The translations under genes and the position numbers were made by a program. Positions 1-7,740 of a DNA stretch of 40,500 bases are shown here, piece after piece (position 1 is the stretch's first letter; each line of letters begins with the position of its first letter). The stretch comes from Vibrio nigripulchritudo ATCC 27043 (GTDB lineage Bacteria > Pseudomonadota > Gammaproteobacteria > Enterobacterales > Vibrionaceae). Under the pieces are notes generated by a model. It made no database searches. It worked only from the letters and a program-made list of their open reading frames with translations, and was not told the origin of the DNA. The stretch covers positions 1 through 40,500 of the forward strand of contig NZ_AFWJ01000201.1 of assembly GCF_000222685.1 (NCBI RefSeq), written 5' to 3'.

Positions 1-453
1 GATTTGGCGCTTCACGTTATGGCGAGATACGCCAATTTTGAGCTGGCTAAACAGGTCGCAGATTTTTGCCTGTTAGATTTTAAAGGTCGGATGCAGGCGT
101 ACTACCAGAGGTTTATTCCTGATCTTACCCATGGTGATGTTGTAGTGCTCAAAGCGCAGCAGTTTTGTGACGCGAACTTTAGTGAAGATATAGCGGTGGC
201 AGATATTGCACAGCACTGTCACTTGAGCGAGCGAAGCCTGCTACGTCGATTTAAGAGTGCGACGGGCTACACACCAAAGCAATACATCATTCAACTTAGG
301 GTTGAACGCGCCAAACAATTGATAGAACTGGAAAATATTACTATTGAAGCGGCGGGAGCTGCGGTAGGGTATATAGACGTCAGTAATTTTACCAAGCTGT
401 TTAAAAAAACAACGGGCATTACTCCCGCAGAGTTTAAACAGCGCGTAGGTTAG
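1..453 (+). CDS. GlxA-family AraC-type transcriptional regulator, C-terminal part
   Basis: The gene is cut by the left window edge; the reading frame is open from base 1, so the apparent TTG at base 4 is not a real start. The visible part begins with the linker typical of GlxA-like regulators (LALHVMARY, LLDFKGRMQAYYQRF) and continues into a complete AraC/XylS DNA-binding domain with two helix-turn-helix motifs. The first is around VADIAQHCHLSERSLLRRFK and the second around EAAGAAVGYIDVSNFTKLFK, ending in GITPAEFKQRV. In this family a DJ-1/PfpI-like domain normally lies N-terminal, which would be outside the window. The targets are unknown. The next gene starts 23 bases downstream, so the two may be cotranscribed. 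Confidence 0.85.
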   Translation, partial: DLALHVMARYANFELAKQVADFCLLDFKGRMQAYYQRFIPDLTHGDVVVLKAQQFCDANFSEDIAVADIAQHCHLSERSLLRRFKSATGYTPKQYIIQLRVERAKQLIELENITIEAAGAAVGYIDVSNFTKLFKKTTGITPAEFKQRVG

Positions 454-476
454 CTTCATGACGGTAAGGAGTAAAA

Positions 477-830
477 ATGAAAGGCTTTGCAACTTTTGCA
501 ATAGTCAGCAACACACTAGTGCTCGCGCTCATCGTGATTCTGGAATATTCGACTGGTTTTTTCGGTCTTCAATATTGGACGGACTACGCGTTTTTCAATC
601 TTTTGGTCTTATGGGGAATAGCCATGGTGCTATTCAAGTTTCCTCCGTTGACTAATGATTTCTCTGATGCAGATAACAGACCAGCAGATGCGGCAGGATC
701 TCTTGTAGATACTGAAGTTGCTGATGAGATTGATGAAGAACGTTTTGAAGAGAATGTAGTGCTTTACCAGAAGTTTTTTGTTTCCGGTGTTCCAGCGCTA
801 TTGGTGTGTATAGCAAGTCAGTTTATTTGA
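477..830 (+). CDS. small hypothetical membrane protein (117 aa)
   Basis: I do not recognise a family. The protein has a hydrophobic N-terminal helix (about residues 5-25), a second helix (about 36-55), an acidic hydrophilic stretch (about 58-95, rich in D and E), and a hydrophobic C-terminal segment (about 97-115). This suggests an inner-membrane protein with a short acidic loop. The ATG at 477 is preceded by AAGGAG about six bases upstream, which supports this start over a competing frame at 458. It sits between the AraC-type regulator and a GNAT acetyltransferase and nearly abuts both, so these genes may form one transcript. Confidence 0.6.
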   Translation: MKGFATFAIVSNTLVLALIVILEYSTGFFGLQYWTDYAFFNLLVLWGIAMVLFKFPPLTNDFSDADNRPADAAGSLVDTEVADEIDEERFEENVVLYQKFFVSGVPALLVCIASQFI

Positions 831-838
831 GGTTAATA

Positions 839-1258
839 ATGATAAGAAAATTTACCCAGTCAGATATCGATGCGGTACTGGATATTTGGCTGACAGCTTC
901 CATAGACGCACACAATTTTGTTGAAGCTGATTTTTGGCGAAATCAGATAAGTAATATGCGAGACGTGTACATTCCAGCGTCGGAAGTTTACGTATTTGAA
1001 CTAAACGGTGACGTCGTCGGCTTTTATGCGTTGTACGAAGACAGCTTAGCGGCGATTTTTGTCTACCCCGACTTTCAGGGGCAAGGGTTAGGGAAAAAAC
1101 TCATTACGCATGCAAAGTCACGTCGTGATTCCCTGACCTTATCGGTTTATAAAGACAATCAGGCAAGTTACCAGTTCTATCTTTCACAAGGGTTTAAAGT
1201 GATCAGTGAACAAACGGACGAGCACACTGGCTATCCAGAGTACACCATGACTAATTAA
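839..1258 (+). CDS. GNAT-family N-acetyltransferase (YjaB-like)
   Basis: This 139-aa protein has the GNAT fold pattern. The N-terminus MIRKFTQSDIDAVLDIWLTA resembles YjaB. It has the VVGFYALYED strand, then IFVYPDFQGQGLGKKLI, which contains the acetyl-CoA pyrophosphate loop (Q/R-x-x-G-x-G/A), and the late YQFYLSQGFKV motif. The true start is the ATG at 839 with TGAGGT just upstream (828-833). An in-frame GTG at 806 would overlap the preceding gene and lacks a ribosome binding site. It likely transfers an acetyl group from acetyl-CoA to an unidentified small molecule or peptide amine. Confidence 0.8.
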   Translation: MIRKFTQSDIDAVLDIWLTASIDAHNFVEADFWRNQISNMRDVYIPASEVYVFELNGDVVGFYALYEDSLAAIFVYPDFQGQGLGKKLITHAKSRRDSLTLSVYKDNQASYQFYLSQGFKVISEQTDEHTGYPEYTMTN

Positions 1259-1313
1259 GGTCAGTCGATTTGCTGTTGTTAAAGTAGACCTAAAACAGTT
1301 CTAAGGAATTTAA

Positions 1314-1799
1314 ATGGAATTCATTCCTTTCAAACCTAAACACGCAGAAACCATCACTACATGGTTTAGAACCAGAGATGAATTTTTGGCTTGGGGTGGG
1401 CGCGTGTTTCACTGGCCACTAACGGCAGAATCAATTTGCCAACGATCGAAAGAAGAAAATCTTAAATTCTATGTTTTGATTGATGATGAAGCTCCGGTCG
1501 GGTTTATCGAAATCAATCGTGTGTCTACAACTGAATCCCGCCTTTGCCGAGTTGCCGTCAATCCGGATATTCGAGGCAAAGGGGTAGGCAGGAAACTGGT
1601 TGAATTTTCAATGCAGCAAATCAGGCAAGATCCTGCGGTAGAAGAAGTGTCATTGGCGGTATTTCACAGTAACACGTCAGCAAAACGCTGTTATGATTCG
1701 GTGGGTTTTGAGGTCGTGGATAAAGCGCCGTACTTTAAAGTGTTTAATGGAGTCGAGTGGCCCATCTACCAGATGAGTTATAAATTTATAGCCAAGTGA
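1314..1799 (+). CDS. GNAT-family N-acetyltransferase
   Basis: This 161-aa protein is a second GNAT enzyme unrelated in detail to the one before it. It carries FIPFKPKHAETITTWF at the N-terminus, a WGG...WPLT segment, the acetyl-CoA loop VNPDIRGKGVGRKLVEF, and the closing motif NTSAKRCYDSVGFEVV, in the order usual for RimI/RimJ-like N-acetyltransferases. The substrate is unknown. A clear factor-independent terminator follows within 30 bases of the stop codon, closing the transcript that may include the upstream acetyltransferase. Confidence 0.8.
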   Translation: MEFIPFKPKHAETITTWFRTRDEFLAWGGRVFHWPLTAESICQRSKEENLKFYVLIDDEAPVGFIEINRVSTTESRLCRVAVNPDIRGKGVGRKLVEFSMQQIRQDPAVEEVSLAVFHSNTSAKRCYDSVGFEVVDKAPYFKVFNGVEWPIYQMSYKFIAK

Positions 1800-1826
1800 C
1801 TTCCAGAGACCACTTAGGTATAGATA

Positions 1827-1860
1827 AAACCGGGCTGTGATTCGCCCGGTTTTCGCTTTT
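1827..1860 (+). terminator. Rho-independent terminator after the second acetyltransferase
   Basis: The arms AAACCGGGC (1827-1835) and GCCCGGTTT (1844-1852) pair perfectly over nine bases with an eight-base loop. A T-rich run follows. It is placed to end the plus-strand acetyltransferase transcript. Confidence 0.85.
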
Positions 1861-1893
1861 TTAAGTTCTGAATGATTTTGGGTTTAACGTGAA

Positions 1894-2232
1894 TCAGCTG
1901 TCACGGGATTCGTACTGATAATCCACATCGACTACCGCACGGTATTGCACTTCTCCACGTTTTTTCGAGAACGCTTCGATATGCATTTCAATGTCTTTCA
2001 CTTCGACGCTGTTGTAAGAGACAGTGTAGGCGGTTATCGGCAGCTTCTTGGCTAGCTCACTCGACGTCATTTGGTTGATTTCATCCATGAGAGTATATCC
2101 GGCGTTCATTGCCTGCTCCTGCGTGGCAAAGCCTTCTGTTGTTATCGAAGTGGCACTGTTGTTCAACTGAGTTGAAGCGAATGCCGTAGAACTTAGTAAC
2201 AGGGCGGTAGCTAACACGGTTACTTTCTTCAT
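1894..2232 (-). CDS. secreted DUF3316-like small protein
   Basis: This 112-aa protein has a signal peptide (MKKVTVLATALLLSSTAFA, cleavage expected after residue 19) and a short alpha/beta mature domain. The features TQEQAMNAGYTLMDEINQMTSSEL and the C-terminal QYRAVVDVDYQYESRD resemble the Vibrio DUF3316 family of exported proteins. The function of that family is not known to me. AAGGAG lies about eight bases before the ATG. Its leader contains a long imperfect inverted repeat, described separately. It is expected to act in the periplasm. Confidence 0.7.
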   Translation of the reverse strand: MKKVTVLATALLLSSTAFASTQLNNSATSITTEGFATQEQAMNAGYTLMDEINQMTSSELAKKLPITAYTVSYNSVEVKDIEMHIEAFSKKRGEVQYRAVVDVDYQYESRDS

Positions 2233-2263
2233 AACAATACTCCTTAAAAGATTCTTGGGGTAA

Positions 2264-2334
2264 ACCAGCCTGATAGCTATCCGAGACTCGCCGAGAGGCT
2301 AGTGAGCGATTAGCTCTGTTGCTATCAAGCTGGT
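2264..2334 (-). promoter_or_regulatory. structured leader element with long inverted repeat
   Basis: Two 14-base arms (2264-2277 and 2321-2334) pair with one mismatch and enclose 43 bases that can themselves fold: AGAGCTA pairs with TAGCCTCT with a bulge. The element ends 31 bases upstream of the start codon of the minus-strand DUF3316-like gene, so it would lie in its 5' untranslated region. No known riboswitch class is recognised. It could instead be a small dispersed repeat. Confidence 0.5.
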
Positions 2335-2437
2335 AACACTCATATTACTGATTACTTTGTAAAGAGTCCGTCAGGCTAGGTAAAACTCCGTCTAGATGTT
2401 TGTAAAGTTTCCATCAGCAAATTGACTTTTAAATCGG

Positions 2438-4357
2438 CTACTCTTCAAAATCTTTTAAGTAACCTTTTGGAGGAGGAGTCCAGCTTCGCTCAGACACATC
2501 GTGTTTGCCGCGTCGGTCACTGTGTAAAGACGCTTTCAGCGTTTCCTCTAACTGCATAAAGAGCTTGAGATAATTGTTATCAAAACGCTGTTCTCCGTCT
2601 GACTCTTCTACCCAGGCTTGATACAGAACTTCAGAACCTTCTTTTTCTACATCGACATAGGCGGCTTTTTGCTGTTCCACCTGGAATGGATGCGTGCCCA
2701 GGCTTCTCAGAGCTTGTGCTCCAACCTCCAGTGCACTGTGGAATGTTTCCTTTTCGATAAAGTCAGCGCCAGCCTGGCGAAGGGCGTGCTCATGAACTCT
2801 GTCGTAAGCGCGTGCAAGGATGGTCACTTTCGGGTAGGTGTGTTTCACGTACTGCACCAGTTCAACCGCACTTTCTCGGGCATCCATCGCCACAACCAAA
2901 AGCTTGGATTCTTCAATGCCTGCCGTGTGTAGCAAATCTGGACGAGTGGCGTCACCAAAGTAAGCCTTAGTGTTAATCTTGCGCAGGTTATCTACCTGAG
3001 AAGCCTCGCAGTCCAGAACCACGGTAGGGATGTGATTGCTCACCAGCAGTCGGTTGACTATCTGACCAAACCGACCGACACCTGCAATAATGACCTTGCC
3101 CGTTTCCTCAATATCGTCCTCGGCACGGCTGTTTTCATTGTCGATGTATTTCGGCACGATCACTTTATCAAACAGAATGAACAGCCCCGGTGTTAGGAAC
3201 ATAGACAGGGCAACAACCATGGATAAAGTTTGCGCCAGTTCGGTTGGCAATACATGGCTTTGCACCGTGAAACTCAGCAGAACAAAACCGAATTCACCTG
3301 CCTGAGCCAGACTGAGTGAGAACAGCCAGCGGTCGCTGGCGCGAATCCCGAAGAATAAACTCAGAACCAATAGCACTAAGGCTTTGAGTAACATAACTCC
3401 GATGGTCATTCCTATAATGGCAAAGAACTGGTTACCCAGAATATCGAAGTTAATGCCAGCACCAACGGTGATGAAGAAAAGACCTAACAACAGCCCCTTA
3501 AACGGATCGATATTGGATTCGAGCTCATGTCGAAACTCACTGTTTGCCAACACCACACCTGCGAGGAATGTACCAAGCGCGGGGGAGAGCCCGACCAAGC
3601 TCATTAGCGCGGCAATTCCGACGACCAGCATCAGCGCGGTAGCGGTGAATATTTCACGCAGCCCGGAACTTGCCACAAACCGGAACAGCGGTCGGCTGGC
3701 AAAGTGACCGCCGACGACCAAGGCAACAATAGTAACGATGATCACCAGCCCGTAAGCCCAGCCCGGTAAACCCGCCACCAGACTCATTTCTTCGTGATGG
3801 TCAGCTGCCGCTTGCGCTGCACTTTGCGCTTTTTCAACCAGTTCCGGCAGCGCTAGTAACGGAATAAACGCCAGCATTGGGATAACGGCGATATCTTGGA
3901 AAAGTAATACCGAGAAGGCATTACGTCCGCCTTCGGTTTTAGACAAACCTTTCTCATTGAAAGTTTGCAGAACAATAGCGGTAGAAGAGAGCGCGAAAAT
4001 GAGGCCGATACTGAGTGCAATAGTCCAAGGTTGATCAAGCCAAAGGGCAATGCCCATAACGGCAGCCGTAGTTAAACCGACTTGCAGACCACCCAATCCG
4101 ATCAGCCTGTTTTTCATCGACCAGAGCATTTTGGGTTCCAGCTCTAAGCCAACTAAAAACAGCATCATGACAACACCGAACTCTGCAAAATGCTGAATCG
4201 TCGTTGTCTCTTCACCAACTAATCCAATAACCGGACCAATGATGACGCCTGCAATAAGGTACCCCAACACGCTGCCTAAGCCGAGCCTTTTGGCGATAGG
4301 AACCATGACCACCGCGGCAATCAGGTAGATAAAGGCTTGAAGAAAATAACTGGTCAT
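2438..4357 (-). CDS. kefC: KefC/KefB-type glutathione-regulated potassium/proton antiporter
   Basis: This 639-aa inner-membrane protein belongs to the CPA2 family and exports K+ in exchange for H+. The N-terminal two thirds is a multi-helix transport domain with GLELEP (70-75), the LFQDIAVIP motif and the regulatory loop HELESNIDPFKG, closely matching the loop that in Kef proteins contacts the KTN domain. The C-terminal part is a TrkA-N/KTN domain with the Rossmann motif GVGRFG and FGDATR. In Kef systems the KTN domain binds glutathione and glutathione adducts, so electrophile stress opens the channel. It is translationally coupled to the upstream flavoprotein gene by an ATGA overlap. The KefC versus KefB assignment is not certain. 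Confidence 0.85.
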   Translation of the reverse strand: MTSYFLQAFIYLIAAVVMVPIAKRLGLGSVLGYLIAGVIIGPVIGLVGEETTTIQHFAEFGVVMMLFLVGLELEPKMLWSMKNRLIGLGGLQVGLTTAAVMGIALWLDQPWTIALSIGLIFALSSTAIVLQTFNEKGLSKTEGGRNAFSVLLFQDIAVIPMLAFIPLLALPELVEKAQSAAQAAADHHEEMSLVAGLPGWAYGLVIIVTIVALVVGGHFASRPLFRFVASSGLREIFTATALMLVVGIAALMSLVGLSPALGTFLAGVVLANSEFRHELESNIDPFKGLLLGLFFITVGAGINFDILGNQFFAIIGMTIGVMLLKALVLLVLSLFFGIRASDRWLFSLSLAQAGEFGFVLLSFTVQSHVLPTELAQTLSMVVALSMFLTPGLFILFDKVIVPKYIDNENSRAEDDIEETGKVIIAGVGRFGQIVNRLLVSNHIPTVVLDCEASQVDNLRKINTKAYFGDATRPDLLHTAGIEESKLLVVAMDARESAVELVQYVKHTYPKVTILARAYDRVHEHALRQAGADFIEKETFHSALEVGAQALRSLGTHPFQVEQQKAAYVDVEKEGSEVLYQAWVEESDGEQRFDNNYLKLFMQLEETLKASLHSDRRGKHDVSERSWTPPPKGYLKDFEE

Positions 4358-4974
4358 TGCGCCTTCTCCTTAAGCAGCGGTGATAAGTCGTTGGTAATTT
4401 TGGATGCGATCGCCGCTTTATCCATATCAATCTCGTCTTCCACCAGAGCGGTAAGCAGTTCCTGATATCGTTTGGTGTGCCCTTCGATCCTTCCTTCTTC
4501 CGCTGCGGTGCGCGAACCAAACAGAACGAACGGAGCTAAGTAGTTCATTCCGGTAAGAGACGACATCTGCTCCAGAGGCTGGAGTAACTCGCCAATGGTG
4601 AAGTGGTTGTATCCGTCGGTACAGTAAGCGCTTTCTGTGCCACCAGCAGTGATGGCGCACATAAAGTATTTTCCATGAAGAGCTTTACCTTCAGAGCCGT
4701 AGGCAAAGCCGTATTCCAGCACCAGATCCTGCCACTCTTTAAGAATGGCAGGGGTCGAGTACCAATACAGAGGAAACTGAAATATCACAATGTCATGATC
4801 TCGAAGCCTTTGTTGTTCCCGGTCGATATTGATGTTGAAGCGAGGGTACTCGTGATAAAGGTCGACCAAAGTGACGCCTTCAACGTGTTGAGCCGCTCGG
4901 AACAGCGGGATGTTCACTTCAGATTTTTTATGAGACGGATGTGCAAAAAGCACCAGAACTTTCTTTTGGGGCAT
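4354..4974 (-). CDS. kefF: KefF/KefG-type NAD(P)H oxidoreductase, ancillary subunit of the Kef antiporter
   Basis: This 206-aa protein has a flavodoxin-like fold: KKVLVLFAHPSHKKSEVN at the N-terminus for FMN binding, the FQFPLYWYSTPAILKEW motif, and AYGSEGKALHGK followed by TAGGTES. These segments match KefF and KefG quinone oxidoreductases, which bind to Kef antiporters and are needed for full activity. YPRFNINI and GKALHGK read closer to KefF than to KefG. It is longer than E. coli KefF by about 30 residues at the C-terminus. The stop overlaps the antiporter start by four bases, so the two proteins are made together. Confidence 0.85.
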   Translation of the reverse strand: MPQKKVLVLFAHPSHKKSEVNIPLFRAAQHVEGVTLVDLYHEYPRFNINIDREQQRLRDHDIVIFQFPLYWYSTPAILKEWQDLVLEYGFAYGSEGKALHGKYFMCAITAGGTESAYCTDGYNHFTIGELLQPLEQMSSLTGMNYLAPFVLFGSRTAAEEGRIEGHTKRYQELLTALVEDEIDMDKAAIASKITNDLSPLLKEKAQ

Positions 4975-5298
4975 AGATCTTCCCTGAAATTTTTTGGTTG
5001 TTTACGAATACCATACAGTTTGTATCAGGTGTGTAACAAGGTCATTTATTTGATTATGTTGAGCAGAATTCTTGAGCAACCCCGCGATTTTTTGATTGTG
5101 TATGAGCCGCGAATAACTTTTTTCTGAATATGCGCTATCGATTATTTAAAAACAGAGGGCTTAGAGAGCTTTCTAGGTGCCTTAAATTGGCGATTTTGAG
5201 GATTTTTAAGTTCTTGTTTTTTAAGGTTTTAAAATGTTTGTTTTTCAAAGGGTTAGAGTGGTAGTTTAGCGACACATTCAGTTTTTGAGAGAGCCCTA
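4975..5298. other. intergenic region between divergent kefF and qnr
   Basis: This 324-base stretch must hold the promoters of the kef pair (minus strand) and of qnr (plus strand). It becomes strongly T-rich between about 5190 and 5250, with several TTTTAAG-like repeats and a TAAAAT box. I find no LexA-type CTGT-N8-ACAG box, unlike plasmid qnrB leaders, and no convincing small gene. Confidence 0.5.
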
Positions 5299-5952
5299 AT
5301 GGAATTTATCGAACAGCATTTCACTGAAGAGTCTTTTGCCCGAAACGAAATGATGGAGTATCGATTTTTCAGGTGCACCTTTGAAAGGTGTGACTTTTCA
5401 CGTGCCGACTTAACTGACGCACTTTTTGAAGATTGCCAGTTCTTTCAGGCAGGGGCGCATGAAGGGTGTCAGTTTCAGTATGCCAATTTGAAAGACGCCA
5501 GTTTTAAAAACTGTCAGCTGGCATTGGCGCAGTTTACAGGTGCCAACTGTCTCGGTACCGAATTTCGTCAATGCGACATGAAAGGCGCGAATTTTCTGAA
5601 GGTCAATTTCGCAAACCGTGTGAGTCATCAGGTTTACTTCTGCTCTGTTTACATAACGGGTTGCAACCTCTCTTACGTGAACTTTGAAAATGCCTGTATC
5701 GAGAAGTGCGACCTGTTTGAAAATCGCTGGACAGGTGCCAACCTCAATGGGGCTTCTTTTAAAGGTTCGGATCTGTCTCGAGGAGAATTCTCAGAAGATG
5801 CGTGGTCGCAATTCCGTTTTGAGCATTGTGATCTCACTCATACGGAGCTTTATGGTCTGGATCCGAGGCGTATTTCCTTAAATGGTGTGAAAATCTGCGA
5901 GTGGCAACAAGAACAACTCCTTGAACCTTTGGGTGTGATTGTTCTTCCGTAG
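5299..5952 (+). CDS. qnr: Qnr-family pentapeptide repeat protein (quinolone protection)
   Basis: This 217-aa protein is almost entirely pentapeptide repeats of the A(D/N)LXX type, which form a right-handed quadrilateral beta-helix. Specific Qnr features are present: the small loop A region (about 49-56), the loop B region (about 104-115), FCSVYITGCNLSYVNFE, the FENRWTGANLNGASFKGSDL stretch and the C-terminal WQQEQLLEPLGVIV. The length equals that of QnrA/QnrVC-type proteins (about 218 aa). Qnr proteins bind DNA gyrase and topoisomerase IV and relieve quinolone inhibition. There is no integron or insertion sequence around it, so this looks like a native chromosomal allele. The physiological role of such alleles is not settled. 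Confidence 0.9.
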   Translation: MEFIEQHFTEESFARNEMMEYRFFRCTFERCDFSRADLTDALFEDCQFFQAGAHEGCQFQYANLKDASFKNCQLALAQFTGANCLGTEFRQCDMKGANFLKVNFANRVSHQVYFCSVYITGCNLSYVNFENACIEKCDLFENRWTGANLNGASFKGSDLSRGEFSEDAWSQFRFEHCDLTHTELYGLDPRRISLNGVKICEWQQEQLLEPLGVIVLP

Positions 5953-5960
5953 TTAGCATC

Positions 5961-5985
5961 AAAAAAAAGCCCGGCGAAACCGGGC
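5961..5985 (-). terminator. Rho-independent terminator of the TRAP-kduI-kduD operon
   Basis: Read on the minus strand, GCCCGG (5985-5980) pairs with CCGGGC (5974-5969) around a five-base loop, followed by eight T (5968-5961). It lies about 75 bases beyond the kduD stop codon and faces the end of qnr. Confidence 0.85.
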
Positions 5986-6060
5986 AAACCCTGGGGATGA
6001 GCCGCCTGAAACAGGCAAAATAATCGCTAATTGGAAATCAGGAATCCGTTTATCGGTACT

Positions 6061-6816
6061 CTATCGGGCTTGCCAGCCGCCATCGACAGTGAGTACCGCT
6101 CCATTAACATAATCAGAAGCTGAAGAGGCTAAGAAAATAGCGGCACCTTGCATGTCTTCAGGCTCTCCCCATCTTCCCGCTGGAATTCGATTCAGAATCT
6201 CGGAATTTCTATTGGAATCTTCTCTTAACGCTTGAGTGTTATCCGTTGCCATGTAGCCCGGCGCAATGGCGTTAACGTTAATGCCATATTTTGCCCATTC
6301 ACATGCGCCGATTCGGGTTAAGCCCAATACGCCGGTTTTGCTTGCCGTATAGGATGGGACGCGTATCCCTCCCTGAAACGACAACATGGAAGCAATGTTA
6401 ATGATTTTCCCGGTACGGTTTTGCGCCACCCACTGTTTAACCGCTGCCTGACTCAGGAAGAACAGAGATTTCAGGTTTATGTCCATCACGCTGTCCCAGT
6501 CGTCTTCTGAAAAATTAATGCTGTCTTCTCTTCTTATGATTCCGGCATTGTTGACCAAAATATCTGGTGTGGAATCGAGAACGGCGAGCGTCTGAATGAT
6601 GCTATCAATGGCGTCTCTTCTTCCTAAATCCGTTTCAATGCCGATAAATTTTCTGCCCTGACGCTCAACGCCTGCCTGTGTTTGCTCTGTAGATGAACGG
6701 GCAACACCAACGATATCGGCTCCTGCTTTCGCCAGAGCAATACTCATCGCCTGTCCCAAACCTTTAGATGCGCCAGTCACTAACGCCACTTTTCCCTCTA
6801 GATTGAATAATTCCAT
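6061..6816 (-). CDS. kduD: 2-dehydro-3-deoxy-D-gluconate 5-dehydrogenase
   Basis: This 251-aa classical short-chain dehydrogenase interconverts 2,5-diketo-3-deoxygluconate and KDG with NAD(H). The cofactor loop GASKGLG is at 15-21, NNAG at 89-92, and the catalytic Ser143, Tyr156 and Lys160 are all present. The C-terminal VNGAVLTVDGGWQAR is typical of KduD. It is the last gene of a minus-strand operon, nine bases after kduI, and is followed by a terminator. Together with KduI it completes conversion of the unsaturated uronate, after spontaneous ring opening, to KDG. Paralogous SDRs exist, so the name depends partly on the kduI neighbour. Confidence 0.88.
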   Translation of the reverse strand: MELFNLEGKVALVTGASKGLGQAMSIALAKAGADIVGVARSSTEQTQAGVERQGRKFIGIETDLGRRDAIDSIIQTLAVLDSTPDILVNNAGIIRREDSINFSEDDWDSVMDINLKSLFFLSQAAVKQWVAQNRTGKIINIASMLSFQGGIRVPSYTASKTGVLGLTRIGACEWAKYGINVNAIAPGYMATDNTQALREDSNRNSEILNRIPAGRWGEPEDMQGAAIFLASSASDYVNGAVLTVDGGWQAR

Positions 6817-6825
6817 AACGACCTC

Positions 6826-7656
6826 TTAACGCATTTCCTGTGGAGCGACAAAATCCATGTCATCGAATTCTTGGTTTTCGCCCGCCATTGCCCAGATAAA
6901 ACTGTATGGAGAAGTACCGACGCCGCTGTGAATTGACCAGCTCGGCGAGATCACCGCTTGCTCATTGGAGATAACGATGTGTCGGGTTTCATCAGGTTTA
7001 CCCATAAAGTGAAACACCTGCGCGTCTTCCAGTTCTGAAAAATAGAAGTAAGCCTCCATCCGGCGAGCGTGGGTATGACAGGGCATGGTGTTCCAGTTGG
7101 AGGTGTTGATGAGTTCCGTCAGCCCCATAACAAGTTGAGAGCTTTCACACACATTGGGATGAATGTACTGGTTGATGATTCTTTCGTTTGAAGCTTTTGG
7201 GTCGCCTAGACGAATTTGCTTCGCTTCCGAACGTCTTATCAGGGTGGTGGAATATGAATAATGACTTGGCGAGCTGCACAGATAAAAACGTGCTGGCTGG
7301 TCAGGATCAACACTTTCGAAAGTCACGGTATGTGGTCCCTGACCAATATACAAAGCATCTTTGTGACCTAAAGAGAAAGTCTCATTGCCAACTTTTACCC
7401 GACCTTCACCACCTAAATTGATGGTAGCCGCTTCACGGCGTTCAAAGAAACTCAGCCCTCCAAGCTCTTTACCTTCGGCAAGCATCAGTGGCGAATGATC
7501 TGGGCAAATCCCGGCAATGATGAGCCTGTCATCGTGGCAATAATATTGTTGAACATGTCCGAGTTTAAATACCGATTCAATCAGATACCTGTCTCGCAAA
7601 GTTTGTGTGTCGTAGCTTCTGTAATCATCAGAATGCGTTGAGTAATAGCTCTTCAT
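6826..7656 (-). CDS. kduI: 5-keto-4-deoxyuronate isomerase (4-deoxy-L-threo-5-hexosulose-uronate ketol-isomerase)
   Basis: This 276-aa cupin-fold enzyme isomerises 5-keto-4-deoxyuronate to 2,5-diketo-3-deoxygluconate. The zinc ligands of KduI are all visible: His194 and His196 in MPCHTHARRMEAYFYF, Glu201 in the same segment, and His243 in SWSIHSGVGTSPYSFIW. Their spacing is the same as in the E. coli enzyme, shifted by two residues. The hallmark SFFERREAATINLGGEG is present around 69-84. It lies between dctM and kduD, and a strong hairpin separates it from dctM. The function is well supported by residues and context. Confidence 0.95.
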   Translation of the reverse strand: MKSYYSTHSDDYRSYDTQTLRDRYLIESVFKLGHVQQYYCHDDRLIIAGICPDHSPLMLAEGKELGGLSFFERREAATINLGGEGRVKVGNETFSLGHKDALYIGQGPHTVTFESVDPDQPARFYLCSSPSHYSYSTTLIRRSEAKQIRLGDPKASNERIINQYIHPNVCESSQLVMGLTELINTSNWNTMPCHTHARRMEAYFYFSELEDAQVFHFMGKPDETRHIVISNEQAVISPSWSIHSGVGTSPYSFIWAMAGENQEFDDMDFVAPQEMR

Positions 7657-7683
7657 ATTATGATTCCGTTAAATTTGAAACGA

Positions 7684-7717
7684 GCGAACCCAACCCATGG
7701 ATGCATGATGGGTTCGC
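7684..7717 (-). repeat. intercistronic stem-loop between dctM and kduI
   Basis: GCGAACCCA (7684-7692) and TGGGTTCGC (7709-7717) are perfect nine-base inverted repeats with a 16-base loop. There is no T-run, so it is not a classic terminator. It shares the GGTTCGC/GCGAACC core with a second hairpin between dctP and dctQ. Confidence 0.7.
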
Positions 7718-7740
7718 GTAGAGTTTTGTTGGTTATCGGT

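Noticed and set aside
5130-5160. Possible LexA box upstream of qnr
   Set aside because: ACAG at 5152-5155 has no CTGT at the required 8-base spacing; the upstream four bases are GATT.
6061-7656. Reading the locus as pectin degradation because of kduI and kduD
   Set aside because: No pectate lyase family is present; the lyase is a BNR_4-type propeller and the GH105 is secreted with discoidin modules. The kdu enzymes serve any unsaturated uronate, so the substrate stays open but ulvan-type is favoured.
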